From: Kitasatospora mediocidica KCTC 9733
GTDB lineage: Bacteria > Actinomycetota > Actinomycetes > Streptomycetales > Streptomycetaceae
Assembly (NCBI RefSeq): GCF_000744225.1
Contig: NZ_JQLN01000005.1
Location: forward strand, 2,317,001 to 2,381,000
DNA length: 64,000 nt
Direction of reading: 5' to 3'
Shown here: positions 45,034 through 52,056 of the stretch, piece by piece
Layout: the number at the start of each line of letters is the position of its first letter
Position numbering within the stretch: the stretch's first letter is position 1
Program-made: the position numbers and the translations under genes
Notes under the pieces: model-generated
Told to the model about the DNA's origin: nothing
What the model saw: the letters and a program-made list of their open reading frames with translations, nothing else
Database searches by the model: none

Positions 45034-46697
45034 TGAGCCCCACCGCCACCGCCGATCGGTCCGGACGCTGCACCTTCCTCGGCGCGGGCCCGGGTGACCC
45101 CGGTCTGCTGACCCTGCGTGCGGTCGAGGTGCTGGCCTCGGCCGACATCCTGATCGCCGACCCGCTCACCGCCGCGGCCGTCCGCACGCACTGCCCCGAG
45201 GGCGTGCAGGTGCGGACCCCCGCCGGACCGGACGGGGAGAGCGCCACCGCCACCGACATCGGCGGGTGGGGCGACGCCGCCTCGCTCGCCAAGCTGGTCG
45301 CCGACGCGGTCCAGGCCGGCAAGCACGTGGTCCGCACCGTCGACGGCGACCCGGGTCTGGACGGCCGCGCCGCCGAGGAGATGCTCTGCTGCGCCAAGGC
45401 CGGACTGGCCTTCGAGGTGATCCCCGGGGTCGCCCAGTCGGTCGGCGTGCCCGCCTACGCCGGCGTCCCGCTGCGCGGCAGCAACGGCGCCGACGTGCGC
45501 TTCGTGGACGGCGCCGCGCTGGTCGCCGGCGCCCTGGTGGACCTCGGCGCGCCCGAGACCACCCTGGTGGTGCGCACCACGCTCGGCCAGCTGCCGGCCA
45601 CCGCGGCCGCGCTGGTCACGCACGGCCGCAAGCCGGACGCCGCGCTCTGCGCCACGCTCTCCGGCACGACGACCCGTCAGCGGACCTTCACCGCCACCCT
45701 GGCGACGATAGCCGCCGAGCTGAAGGCCGCCCGGGTGCTGCCCTCGCCGGTCTCCGCTCCGGTGGACCCGGCGACCTCGGTGATAGCCGTGGTCGGCGAG
45801 CAGGTCGCGCACCGCTCCTCGCACTCCTGGTTCGAGACCAAGCCGCTGTTCGGCTGGAACGTCCTGGTGCCGCGGACCAAGGAGCAGGCCACCGGCCTCT
45901 CCGAGCAGCTGCGCTCCTACGGCGCGGTGCCGCAGGAGGTGCCGACCATCGCGGTCGAACCGCCGCGCACCCCGCAGCAGATGGAGCGGGCCATCAAGGG
46001 CCTGGTGACCGGGCGCTACGAGTGGATCGCCTTCACCTCGGTGAACGCGGTGCGCGCGGTGCGCGAGAAGTTCGAGGAGTACGGCCTGGACGCCCGCGCG
46101 TTCGCCGGGATCAAGGTCGCGGCGGTCGGCGAGACCACCGCGCAGGCGCTCGTCGACTTCGGCGTCAAGCCCGACCTGGTCCCGTCCGGCGAGCAGTCCG
46201 CGGCCGGCCTGCTGGAGGACTGGCCGCCGTACGACCCGGTCTTCGACCCGATCGACCGGGTGCTGCTGCCGCGTGCCGACATCGCCACCGAGACGCTGGT
46301 GGCAGGCTTGGTCGAACTCGGCTGGGAGGTGGACGACGTGACGGCGTACCGCACCGTGCGCGCCTCGCCCCCGCCGGCCGAGACCCGCGAGGCGATCAAG
46401 GGCGGCGGCTTCGACGCGGTGCTCTTCACCTCGTCCTCGACCGTGCGCAACCTGGTCGGCATCGCCGGCAAGCCGCACAACGTCACCATCATCGCCTGCA
46501 TCGGTCCGGCCACCGCCAAGACCGCCGAGGAGCACGGCCTTCGCGTCGACGTGATGGCCCCCGCGCCGTCCGCTTCCGCGCTGGCGCAGGCCCTGGCGGA
46601 CTTCGGCGCGGGACGCCGGGACGCCGCCACCTCGGCGGGCGAGCCGGTGTATCGCCCCAGCGAGCGCCGCCCGGGCTCCCGGCGCAAGGCGCGCTGA
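45033..46697 (+). CDS. hemD: Uroporphyrinogen-III synthase with degenerate C-methyltransferase domain
   Basis: A 554-residue two-domain protein. The N-terminal half is SUMT-like (CTFLGAGPGDPGLLTLRAVE), the C-terminal half HemD (GWNVLVPRTKEQATGLSEQL, WIAFTSVNAVRAVREKFEEY, VLFTSSSTVRNL, CIGPATAKTAEEHGLRVDV), which closes hydroxymethylbilane to uroporphyrinogen III. In the SUMT half the usual KGGDPFVFGRGGEE block reads TVDGDPGLDGRAAEE and the PLTHR block reads PLRGSNG, so methyltransferase activity is doubtful. ATG 45033 overlaps the hemC stop. The C-terminal tail is basic (ERRPGSRRKAR). Confidence 0.95.
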   Translation: MSPTATADRSGRCTFLGAGPGDPGLLTLRAVEVLASADILIADPLTAAAVRTHCPEGVQVRTPAGPDGESATATDIGGWGDAASLAKLVADAVQAGKHVVRTVDGDPGLDGRAAEEMLCCAKAGLAFEVIPGVAQSVGVPAYAGVPLRGSNGADVRFVDGAALVAGALVDLGAPETTLVVRTTLGQLPATAAALVTHGRKPDAALCATLSGTTTRQRTFTATLATIAAELKAARVLPSPVSAPVDPATSVIAVVGEQVAHRSSHSWFETKPLFGWNVLVPRTKEQATGLSEQLRSYGAVPQEVPTIAVEPPRTPQQMERAIKGLVTGRYEWIAFTSVNAVRAVREKFEEYGLDARAFAGIKVAAVGETTAQALVDFGVKPDLVPSGEQSAAGLLEDWPPYDPVFDPIDRVLLPRADIATETLVAGLVELGWEVDDVTAYRTVRASPPPAETREAIKGGGFDAVLFTSSSTVRNLVGIAGKPHNVTIIACIGPATAKTAEEHGLRVDVMAPAPSASALAQALADFGAGRRDAATSAGEPVYRPSERRPGSRRKAR

Positions 46698-46712
46698 CCT
46701 CTGGAGGAAGAG

Positions 46713-47690
46713 TTGTCCGCTTACCCGTCCGTCCGGCCCCGCCGGCTGCGCAACAGTCCCGCGATGCGCCGGCTGGTGGCGCAGACCCGGCTGCACCCGG
46801 CCGAGTTGATCCTGCCGCTGTTCGTCCGTGAGGGCATCACCGAGCCGAAGCCGATCGACTCGATGCCGGGTGTCGTCCAGCACACCCGCGACACGCTGCG
46901 CAAGGCGGCGGTCGAGGCGGCCGAGGCCGGACTCGGCGGGCTGATGCTCTTCGGCGTGCCGGCGGTGCAGGACGCGATCGGCAGCGAGGGCACCAACCCG
47001 GACGGCATCCTGCAGCAGGCGATCCGCGACGTTGTCTCCGAGGTCGGCGACGCGCTCGTGGTGATGTCGGACCTGTGCCTGGACGAGTACACCGACCACG
47101 GCCACTGTGGTGTGCTGGCCGCGGACGGCAGCGTGGACAACGACGCCACCCTCGCGCGCTACGCCGAGATGGCCGTGGTGCAGGCCGACGCGGGTGTCCA
47201 CCTGGTGGGTCCGTCCGGCATGATGGACGGTCAGATCGGCGTGATCCGGCGGGCGCTGGATGCGGCGGGCCACCAGGAGACCGGCATCCTCGCCTACACC
47301 GCCAAGTACGCCTCGGCGTTCTACGGCCCGTTCCGCGAGGCGGTCGGCTCCTCGCTCAAGGGCGACCGCAAGAGCTACCAGCAGGACCCGGCCAACACCC
47401 GCGAGTCGCTGCGCGAGCTGGAGCTCGACATCGCCGAGGGCGCCGACCTGGTGATGGTCAAGCCGGCCATGGCCTACCTGGACATCCTGCGTCAGGTCGC
47501 CGACGCCTCACCGGTGCCGGTGGTCACCTACCAGGTCTCCGGCGAGTACGCGATGGTGGAGGCCGCCGCCGCCAAGGGCTGGATCGACCGCGAGCGGATG
47601 ATCATGGAGACGCTGACCTCGCTGCGCCGCGCCGGGGCCGAGCAGATCCTCACCTACTGGGCGGTCGAGGTCGCCCGGCAGCTGCACTGA
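46713..47690 (+). CDS. hemB: Porphobilinogen synthase (delta-aminolevulinate dehydratase)
   Basis: Condenses two 5-aminolevulinates to porphobilinogen. The 325 residues carry Schiff-base Lys198 ([15 protein letters not shown]) and Lys250 ([11 protein letters not shown]). The metal loop is [15 protein letters not shown]: Cys122 and Cys132 of the three-Cys zinc site are kept, but position 124 is Asp. The TTG at 46713 has GGAGGAAG directly upstream. Last gene of the rex-hem operon, 16 bases past hemD, followed by a terminator. Confidence 0.97.
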   Translation: MSAYPSVRPRRLRNSPAMRRLVAQTRLHPAELILPLFVREGITEPKPIDSMPGVVQHTRDTLRKAAVEAAEAGLGGLMLFGVPAVQDAIGSEGTNPDGILQQAIRDVVSEVGDALVVMSDLCLDEYTDHGHCGVLAADGSVDNDATLARYAEMAVVQADAGVHLVGPSGMMDGQIGVIRRALDAAGHQETGILAYTAKYASAFYGPFREAVGSSLKGDRKSYQQDPANTRESLRELELDIAEGADLVMVKPAMAYLDILRQVADASPVPVVTYQVSGEYAMVEAAAAKGWIDRERMIMETLTSLRRAGAEQILTYWAVEVARQLH

Positions 47691-47707
47691 CACCGGTGGC
47701 ATGACGG

Positions 47708-47741
47708 AGGGGGTGCCGGCGAACCACGCCGACACCCCCTT
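47708..47741. terminator. Terminator between hemB and the His-rich secreted gene
   Basis: A 14-bp stem with one mismatch (47708-47720 side with 47728-47741) between two convergent genes. Confidence 0.7.
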
Positions 47742-47752
47742 CGCCACAGAAC

Positions 47753-48025
47753 TCAGCTGTGGTGGTGCCAGCCGTCGATCTGGACCTCGCCCGCGCCCTC
47801 GCCGCCGGTCGCGGTGTCGGTCGCCCACAGGCTGTGCTCACCGGCGGTGTGCACGTGGTGGGTGCCGGCCCAGCCCGCGCCCCCGCCGGCCACGAACACC
47901 GGGTGCGCGGAGACCACGCCGCCACCGCCGCCACCGGCCGTGACGTGGGCGTAGGCCGGGGCGGCGATCCCGGCGATCATCAGTGCGCCGGCCGCGACGG
48001 CGGCGGCCTTGCCGAGCATCTTCAT
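47753..48025 (-). CDS. Small His-rich secreted protein
   Basis: A 90-residue precursor. The signal peptide MKMLGKAAAVAAGALMIAGI ends at PAYA, and the mature 64 residues are Gly/His-rich: HVTAGGGGGGVVSAHPV, GWAGTHHVHTAGEHSLW and the C terminus GWHHHS. Many His residues suggest metal binding, but no family is recognised. The ATG at 48025 follows AGAGGA by 9 bases. It is the first gene of the cell-surface island and convergent with hemB. Confidence 0.85.
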   Translation of the reverse strand: MKMLGKAAAVAAGALMIAGIAAPAYAHVTAGGGGGGVVSAHPVFVAGGGAGWAGTHHVHTAGEHSLWATDTATGGEGAGEVQIDGWHHHS

Positions 48026-48083
48026 GAGGTTCGGTCCTCTCATCTGACAGGGCGTCCGGGAGTGGACGCCGCTTTCCCAAAAA

Positions 48084-48113
48084 CGGGGCCGGGGAGAGGT
48101 CTCCCCGGCCCCG
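48084..48113 (-). terminator. Intrinsic terminator downstream of the first rodlin gene
   Basis: A 13-bp perfect stem (48084-48096 with 48101-48113, loop AGGT) followed on the minus strand by a T-run (A residues 48079-48083). Confidence 0.9.
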
Positions 48114-48181
48114 CTGTACTGCTCCGTTGAGTCAGGTACCGCTCTGGAGGGTCAGGTGGTGCGCAGCTCGTGGGAGCTGGA

Positions 48182-48520
48182 TCAGCCGATCAGGTGCGAC
48201 AGCGCGCCGTCACCGTTGGACTGCGTGGCCTGGCCGACGTTGCAGGTCTGGTGCAGCTGCTGGTTCAGGACCGGCACGTCGACCTGGACCGGGATGAGGC
48301 CGACCTGGACGTGGTGAACCTCGGGCAGGCAGATGTTCGGGTTGTCCAGGGTGTGGAAGTTGGGGCTGTGGTCGCCCCAGGTGCCGGTGGTGTTGGTGCC
48401 ACCCGCGCCCTGGACGGAGGCGGCGGAGCCGTCCGCGTCACCGATGGCGAGGGAGGGGGCGGCGGACATGGCGACGGCGGCAGCGGCCAGGCCGGCGACG
48501 GCGAAAACCTTCTTCAGCAT
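48182..48520 (-). CDS. Rodlin-like protein 1
   Basis: A 112-residue secreted protein of the rodlin family, which with chaplins forms the rodlet layer on aerial hyphae and spores. The signal peptide MLKKVFAVAGLAAAAVAMSA ends at SLA, and the mature part starts IGDADGSAAS. Family marks: GDHSPNF, the two Cys (PNICLPEV and HQTCNVGQ), VGLIPVQVDVPVLNQQL and the C-terminal SNGDGALSHLIG. The ATG has a purine-rich AAAGAGAG region upstream. It is 112 residues, the same length as its paralogue at 48658-48996, with which it shares most of the mature sequence; S. coelicolor RdlA/RdlB are instead convergent. Confidence 0.92.
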   Translation of the reverse strand: MLKKVFAVAGLAAAAVAMSAAPSLAIGDADGSAASVQGAGGTNTTGTWGDHSPNFHTLDNPNICLPEVHHVQVGLIPVQVDVPVLNQQLHQTCNVGQATQSNGDGALSHLIG

Positions 48521-48603
48521 GGGGAGCTCTCTTTCGAGGTAGCGCGGTGAGGACGGGCGGGTGGTGCCGGGCACCGCTGGCTGCGGTGGTGCTGCGGGTA
48601 CCG

Positions 48604-48642
48604 GGGCCCGGACGGGCACTGGGGGAGCGGCCGTCCGGGCCC
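48604..48642 (-). terminator. Terminator between the two rodlin genes
   Basis: A 12-bp perfect stem (48604-48615 with 48631-48642) directly past the second rodlin stop, so each rodlin gene is its own transcription unit. Confidence 0.75.
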
Positions 48643-48657
48643 GGAGGCTGGGGCTGA

Positions 48658-48996
48658 TCAGCCGATCAGGTGCGAGGCGATGCCGTCACCGTTGGACTGC
48701 GTGGCCTGGCCGACGTTGCAGGTCTGGTGCAGCTGCTGGTCGCCGACCGGGATGTCCGCCTGGACCGGGATCAGGCCGACCTGGACGTGGTGGATCTCCG
48801 GGAGGCAGATGTTCGGGTTGTCCAGGAAGTGGAAGTTCGGGCTGTGGTCGCCCCAGGTGCCGGTGGTGTTGGTGCCACCGTTGCCCTGGATGGACGCCGC
48901 GGAACCGTCCGCGTTGCCGATCGCCATGGCGGGGGAGGCGCCGGCGGCCAGAGCCGCGGCCACCAGGCCGACGGAGGCGAGGGTCTTCTTGATCAT
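48658..48996 (-). CDS. Rodlin-like protein 2
   Basis: A 112-residue rodlin paralogue. Signal peptide MIKKTLASVGLVAAALAAGA, cleavage near AMA, mature IGNADGSAASIQGNGGTN. It keeps the whole central block of its neighbour (GDHSPNFHFLDNPNICLPE, VGLIPVQADIPVGDQQL, HQTCNVGQATQSNGDG). The differences are concentrated in the signal peptide and a few conservative sites, a sign of recent duplication or gene conversion. ATG 48996 follows GAGAGGA by 6 bases. It is expected to be under BldN control, as rodlins are in S. coelicolor; no promoter was identified with certainty. Confidence 0.92.
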   Translation of the reverse strand: MIKKTLASVGLVAAALAAGASPAMAIGNADGSAASIQGNGGTNTTGTWGDHSPNFHFLDNPNICLPEIHHVQVGLIPVQADIPVGDQQLHQTCNVGQATQSNGDGIASHLIG

Positions 48997-49387
48997 GATG
49001 ATTCCTCTCGGGATTACTTCGTGCGCTGCCGCTGCGTCGGGCGTTGCGGAATAGTTCTGGTCTGTGGCCACCGTGGACTGAACGGCGTATTCAGGAATGC
49101 GATCACGTCCGACAGATACTCGGGCTGCCGGCTGGTCGACTGTCCGATCCGGCCGTTGTCGTGCGGTGACATCGATATCAAAGAATGGCGGGCCGGAAAG
49201 TTACGCGAGGCTCGTGGAGAAACTTTGCCGAGTCGCGCAGCCGTCGGCGTGTCGATCGGACTAATACTCCGTTCGGGCTACGGTCCGCCCACTCCGGGGG
49301 CTCCGGATCGTTGAGGCAGATTGGCCTCGGCTGTATTCGTCAGCGAGGCACTGTCCGGAAGCTCTCAAAAGATCGGCTGGGAACACG
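48997..49387. other. Divergent promoter region, rodlin 2 / secreted protein
   Basis: About 390 bases, less GC-rich than the neighbourhood, with ATCGATATCAAAGAATGG near 49164-49181. It contains the promoter at 49311-49339 for the plus-strand gene. The promoter of rodlin 2 must lie here but I could not assign it. Confidence 0.5.
49311..49339 (+). promoter_or_regulatory. Promoter of the secreted-protein gene at 49388
   Basis: TTGAGG (49311-49316), a 17-bp spacer, TATTCG (49334-49339), 48 bases before the ATG. Confidence 0.55.
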
Positions 49388-50047
49388 ATGAACTTCTCCA
49401 AGCGGACCGGTGCGCTGCTGCTGCTCGCCGTCGGCGCCTCGGCGGTCGCGGGTCAGGGTGTGGCCGCCGCGGCGGGACCGCTCTCCCCGAGCCAGGTGGC
49501 GTCCCTCGAGAACGGTCTCGCCACCAAGTCGGTGCCTTTCCGGGTGCCGTTGGAGACGGTGAGCGAGAAGGCCCCCCTGCTCCCGCTCGGCGGTGACATC
49601 ACGGGCGCGGTGCCGGCCTCCCCGGTGCTGCCGCCGGTGCCGGCCGAGCAGGACCGCCACCAGATGGTGCCGGACCGGGTGGTGCCCGCCCTGAACTTCA
49701 GCAAGGTCGGCCCCAGCCTGAACACCGCGCTGCCGCTGCCGGCCGTCGCCGACGGCGTGCGCCCCGGCGACCTGTCGCTGGACGCGCCCGCCGCGCCGCT
49801 CAAGGCGGTCGGCCCGGCCGTGGGCCTGGGTCACCCGCTCGCCTTCGCCGAGGGCCCGGACGGTTCGCTGCACGACGGCACGCTCTCGGCCGGTGACCTG
49901 GACCCGCGGTTCATCCCGGCCGCGGTCTCCGCCGTCCCCGGCGCCAAGGCCTCGCTGGGCAGCGCGGACAAGCGGCTCTCGCTCACCGACGCGGCGCACG
50001 ACCTGCTGATGGCCACCGACGCGACGGCGGCCGAGTCCGAGGGCTGA
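49388..50047 (+). CDS. Secreted hypothetical protein
   Basis: A 219-residue exported protein. The signal peptide MNFSKRTGALLLLAVGASAV ends at VAAAA; the mature chain is Pro/Leu/Ala/Val-rich with repeated short hydrophobic stretches (VPASPVLPPVPAEQ, VGPSLNTALPLPAVADG) and no Cys. No catalytic motif or family is recognised. It faces the secreted protein at 50128-50490 across a shared terminator and lies between rodlins and chaplins, so a role in the cell envelope or aerial surface is likely by context only. Confidence 0.8.
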   Translation: MNFSKRTGALLLLAVGASAVAGQGVAAAAGPLSPSQVASLENGLATKSVPFRVPLETVSEKAPLLPLGGDITGAVPASPVLPPVPAEQDRHQMVPDRVVPALNFSKVGPSLNTALPLPAVADGVRPGDLSLDAPAAPLKAVGPAVGLGHPLAFAEGPDGSLHDGTLSAGDLDPRFIPAAVSAVPGAKASLGSADKRLSLTDAAHDLLMATDATAAESEG

Positions 50048-50067
50048 CCGTCCCGTCCAGTCCCGTC

Positions 50068-50115
50068 CGTACGGCGAGGCCCGGTGCGTCTGCTCGCACC
50101 GGGCCTCGCCGTACG
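50068..50115. terminator. Bidirectional terminator
   Basis: A 21-bp perfect stem (50068-50088 with 50095-50115, loop TCTGCT) between two convergent secreted-protein genes; the longest perfect hairpin in the window. Confidence 0.9.
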
Positions 50116-50127
50116 CACGGGGGGAGC

Positions 50128-50490
50128 TCAGCCCGGCAGGGCCGAGAGCAGCAGGCCGGCGCCGGGGATGTCCTTGGCCCCGCCGCCGTGGCTCAGCCCG
50201 CCGGTGAGCCCGGTGCTGCTGAGCGGGGCCATGCCGGGGTTGTCGGGCTTGACGGCGACGGCGTTGCTCAGCGGGTCGGCGCCCGACTGCGCGAACGGGT
50301 CGAGCCGCAGGTCCTTCGCCGGGGCGATCACGTACGGGAGCGCGCCCAGGGCCGGCCCGGCCTGGATCGGCTGGAGGGAGCCGGTGGGCGCCGGGGTCGC
50401 GGCGGCAGCCGCCGCCGGCCCGGCCTGGCCGAGCAGCAGTACGGCCCCCAGCGCGGCGAGCAGGCCGCTCGCGGTGGTCTTGGCGGTCAA
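50128..50490 (-). CDS. Secreted hypothetical protein
   Basis: A 120-residue exported protein starting at a TTG (LTAKTTASGLLAALGAVLLL) with AAAGGA 7 bases upstream; the signal peptide ends in a poly-Ala region (GPAAAAAATPAP). The mature part is Pro/Gly/Leu-rich (LGALPYVIAPAKDLRLDPFA, PGMAPLSSTGLTGGLSHGGG) with no Cys. It resembles in style, not in sequence, the convergent secreted protein at 49388. A 12-base periodic repeat fills its leader. Unknown function. Confidence 0.75.
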   Translation of the reverse strand: MTAKTTASGLLAALGAVLLLGQAGPAAAAAATPAPTGSLQPIQAGPALGALPYVIAPAKDLRLDPFAQSGADPLSNAVAVKPDNPGMAPLSSTGLTGGLSHGGGAKDIPGAGLLLSALPG

Positions 50491-50501
50491 CGCGGGATCC
50501 T

Positions 50502-50580
50502 TTCGTCGGACACTTCGTCGGCAGTTCGTCGGAGCTTTCACCGGAGCGCTCACCCGAGCTTTCACCGGGGCTTTCACCGG
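50502..50580. repeat. About 12-base periodic repeat in the leader of a secreted-protein gene
   Basis: TTCGTCGG occurs at 50502, 50514 and 50525, then TTTCACCGG at 50536, 50560 and 50572 with a degenerate copy (GCTCACCCG) near 50548. The block fills the space between the chaplin terminator and the ribosome binding site. Confidence 0.8.
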
Positions 50581-50587
50581 AAACGGA

Positions 50588-50621
50588 ACTGCCCCCCGGA
50601 CGCGGGAGTCCGAGGGGCAGT
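50588..50621 (-). terminator. Terminator of chaplin 1
   Basis: A 14-bp stem with one mismatch (50588-50601 with 50608-50621, loop GCGGGA), 20 bases past the chaplin stop. Confidence 0.8.
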
Positions 50622-50641
50622 GCTCGCGAGACGTCCGCCGA

Positions 50642-50908
50642 TCAGCAGTCGTCGTCGTGGTGCATCGCCTCGGCGTTGACGCAGGTGTTGCCGAAGGCCG
50701 GGTTGAGCAGGCCGACCACGTCCACCGAGTTGCCGCAGAGGTTCACCGGGATGTGGATCGGGACCTGGGCGTTGTTGCCGGAGAGCACGCCGGGGGAGTT
50801 GGCGGCGACGCCCTCCGCACCCGCGCTGGCGGCGGCCGCACCCGCGCCGCCGAGGATCAGGCCGACCGCCGCGGTCGACAGGATCGCGAGCTTCTTGGTC
50901 TTCTGCAT
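50642..50908 (-). CDS. Short chaplin 1 (with acidic Cys tail)
   Basis: An 88-residue precursor of a short chaplin, a secreted amyloid-forming surfactant of the aerial surface. The signal peptide MQKTKKLAILSTAAVGLILG ends near AAAA; the chaplin domain shows SPGVLSGNNAQVPIHIPVNL, the Cys pair (NLCGNS and GNTCVN) and LLNPAFGN. Unusually, the chain continues past TCVN with AEAMHHDDDC, adding two His, three Asp and a third Cys. AAGGAG lies 7 bases before the ATG. It is expected to be BldN-dependent. Confidence 0.95.
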   Translation of the reverse strand: MQKTKKLAILSTAAVGLILGGAGAAAASAGAEGVAANSPGVLSGNNAQVPIHIPVNLCGNSVDVVGLLNPAFGNTCVNAEAMHHDDDC

Positions 50909-50942
50909 GGGGATCTCCTTGTGGATCATCACGAGAGGGGAC

Positions 50943-50974
50943 GCCGCGCGCGCGGGGCGAACCGGGCGCGCGGC
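50943..50974 (-). terminator. Possible terminator of chaplin 2
   Basis: A 9-bp perfect stem (50943-50951 with 50966-50974) between the two minus-strand chaplin genes; no T-run. Confidence 0.5.
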
Positions 50975-51002
50975 GGTTGCCGCGAGGGCGAACGGGTCGC
51001 TG

Positions 51003-51245
51003 TCAGCCGTTGTTGACGCAGGTGTTGCCGAACGCCGGGTTGAGGATGCTGATGACGCCGATGCTGTTGCCGCACACGTTGACCGGGACGTGCACCGGGA
51101 CCTGGATCAGGTTGCCGGAGAGCACGCCGGGGGAGCCGGCCGCGACGCCCTCGGCGCCCGAGCTGGCGGCGGCCGCACCCGCGCCGCCGAGGATCAGGCC
51201 GGCCGCGGCGACGGAGAGGACGAGGGACTTCGAGAACTTGCGCAT
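51003..51245 (-). CDS. Short chaplin 2
   Basis: An 80-residue short-chaplin precursor: signal peptide MRKFSKSLVLSVAAAGLILG, mature chain with GAEGVAAGSPGVLSGNLIQV, PVHVPVNVCGNSIGV and NPAFGNTCVNNG, ending right after the second Cys as usual. The two Cys form the conserved disulfide. GGAGG lies 10 bases before the ATG. Divergent from chaplin 3. Confidence 0.95.
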   Translation of the reverse strand: MRKFSKSLVLSVAAAGLILGGAGAAAASSGAEGVAAGSPGVLSGNLIQVPVHVPVNVCGNSIGVISILNPAFGNTCVNNG

Positions 51246-51622
51246 GAGAGTTAATCCTCCGTTGATTTCCAGGGACGGTATTTCCCGGGCACCGGGCGAA
51301 ACCGGAAACCTGCCCGAAAGGTTTCGGGCAGCCGCCGATTGTCACTCAGGCGGCGGATGCCCGAACTTCGGTCTCGACGCCGATTGCGGGTCGGACCCTT
51401 TTCTGTACGCCCGGTGCACCCGGCCGCGTGCGTGCGTGTGGAACAGCTTCCGGAAGGGAGAACGACGGCGGGCGCGACGGGAAACGGGTGGCGGTGCGCT
51501 GGGATCGCGGGCGCAGCGGGATACGTACAAACGGGTGATGGTCGAGGCCTGGGCGCAACCTCCGTGCCGCGGGCGTCGTTGACGATCATGCACGCATCGT
51601 GCTCAGTAACAAGGAGACTCAA
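51246..51622. other. Divergent chaplin promoter region
   Basis: About 377 bases between two divergent chaplin genes. It should contain two developmental promoters, but no sigma-70-like pair is evident, which would fit the use of BldN. Long reading frames crossing it have no ribosome binding sites and are not called. Confidence 0.5.
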
Positions 51623-51862
51623 ATGAGCGTCAAGAAGGCTGCCGTTGTCGGCGCCGCCGTGGTCGGCATCGTGGCCGCTGGTGCCGGGACCGCCCTCGCC
51701 AGCTCCGGTGCCGAGGGCGCCGCTGTCGGATCGCCGGGTGTGCTCTCCGGCAACCAGCTCCAGGTTCCGATCCACATCCCGGTCAACCTGTGCGGCAACA
51801 GTGTCGACGTGATCGGCCTGCTGAACCCGGCGTTCGGCAACACCTGCGTCAACCAGGGCTGA
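51623..51862 (+). CDS. Short chaplin 3
   Basis: A 79-residue short-chaplin precursor: MSVKKAAVVGAAVVGIVAAG signal peptide ending near ALA, then SSGAEGAAVGSPGVLSGNQL and IPVNLCGNSVDVIGLLNPAF with GNTCVNQG. Its domain is nearly identical to chaplin 1 without the acidic tail. AGGAG lies 7 bases before the ATG. Its own strong terminator follows. Confidence 0.95.
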   Translation: MSVKKAAVVGAAVVGIVAAGAGTALASSGAEGAAVGSPGVLSGNQLQVPIHIPVNLCGNSVDVIGLLNPAFGNTCVNQG

Positions 51863-51876
51863 TCCGCCCCATCGGG

Positions 51877-51917
51877 CCGCCGTCCACCGCCTCTCCTCCT
51901 GAGGCGGTGGACGGCGG
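51877..51917 (+). terminator. Terminator of chaplin 3
   Basis: A 17-bp perfect stem (51877-51893 with 51901-51917, loop of 7), followed by TTCTGT. Confidence 0.88.
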
Positions 51918-51980
51918 TTCTGTCGTGCGCCCACCGCATCACAGAACCTGAGGACTCCTCAACTTTCCTTGTCATCTGTC

Positions 51981-52009
51981 TTGTTGTGTTACTTGTCAGT
52001 ACCTACGAT
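51981..52009 (+). promoter_or_regulatory. Promoter of the secreted SGNH esterase gene
   Basis: TTGTTG (51981-51986), a 17-bp spacer, TACGAT (52004-52009), in a local AT-rich patch; 47 bases before the GTG. Confidence 0.65.
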
Positions 52010-52024
52010 GTGAACCCGCTCACA
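52009..52024. promoter_or_regulatory. Rex-like operator at the esterase promoter
   Basis: TGTGAACCCGCTCACA matches the Rex consensus TGTGAACNNNTTCACA except for one base. It begins on the last base of the -10 and covers the transcription start. Confidence 0.55.
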
Positions 52025-52056
52025 GTGAAACTCCGCCCCCACCCCAGGAGTCCTAC

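Noticed and set aside
44190-47273. 1,027-codon minus-strand frame opposite hemC, hemD and hemB
   Set aside because: Antisense shadow of three recognised enzymes.
51251-51934. Minus- and plus-strand frames across the divergent chaplin region
   Set aside because: No ribosome binding site, Arg/Pro-rich products; the region is the promoter space of two chaplins.
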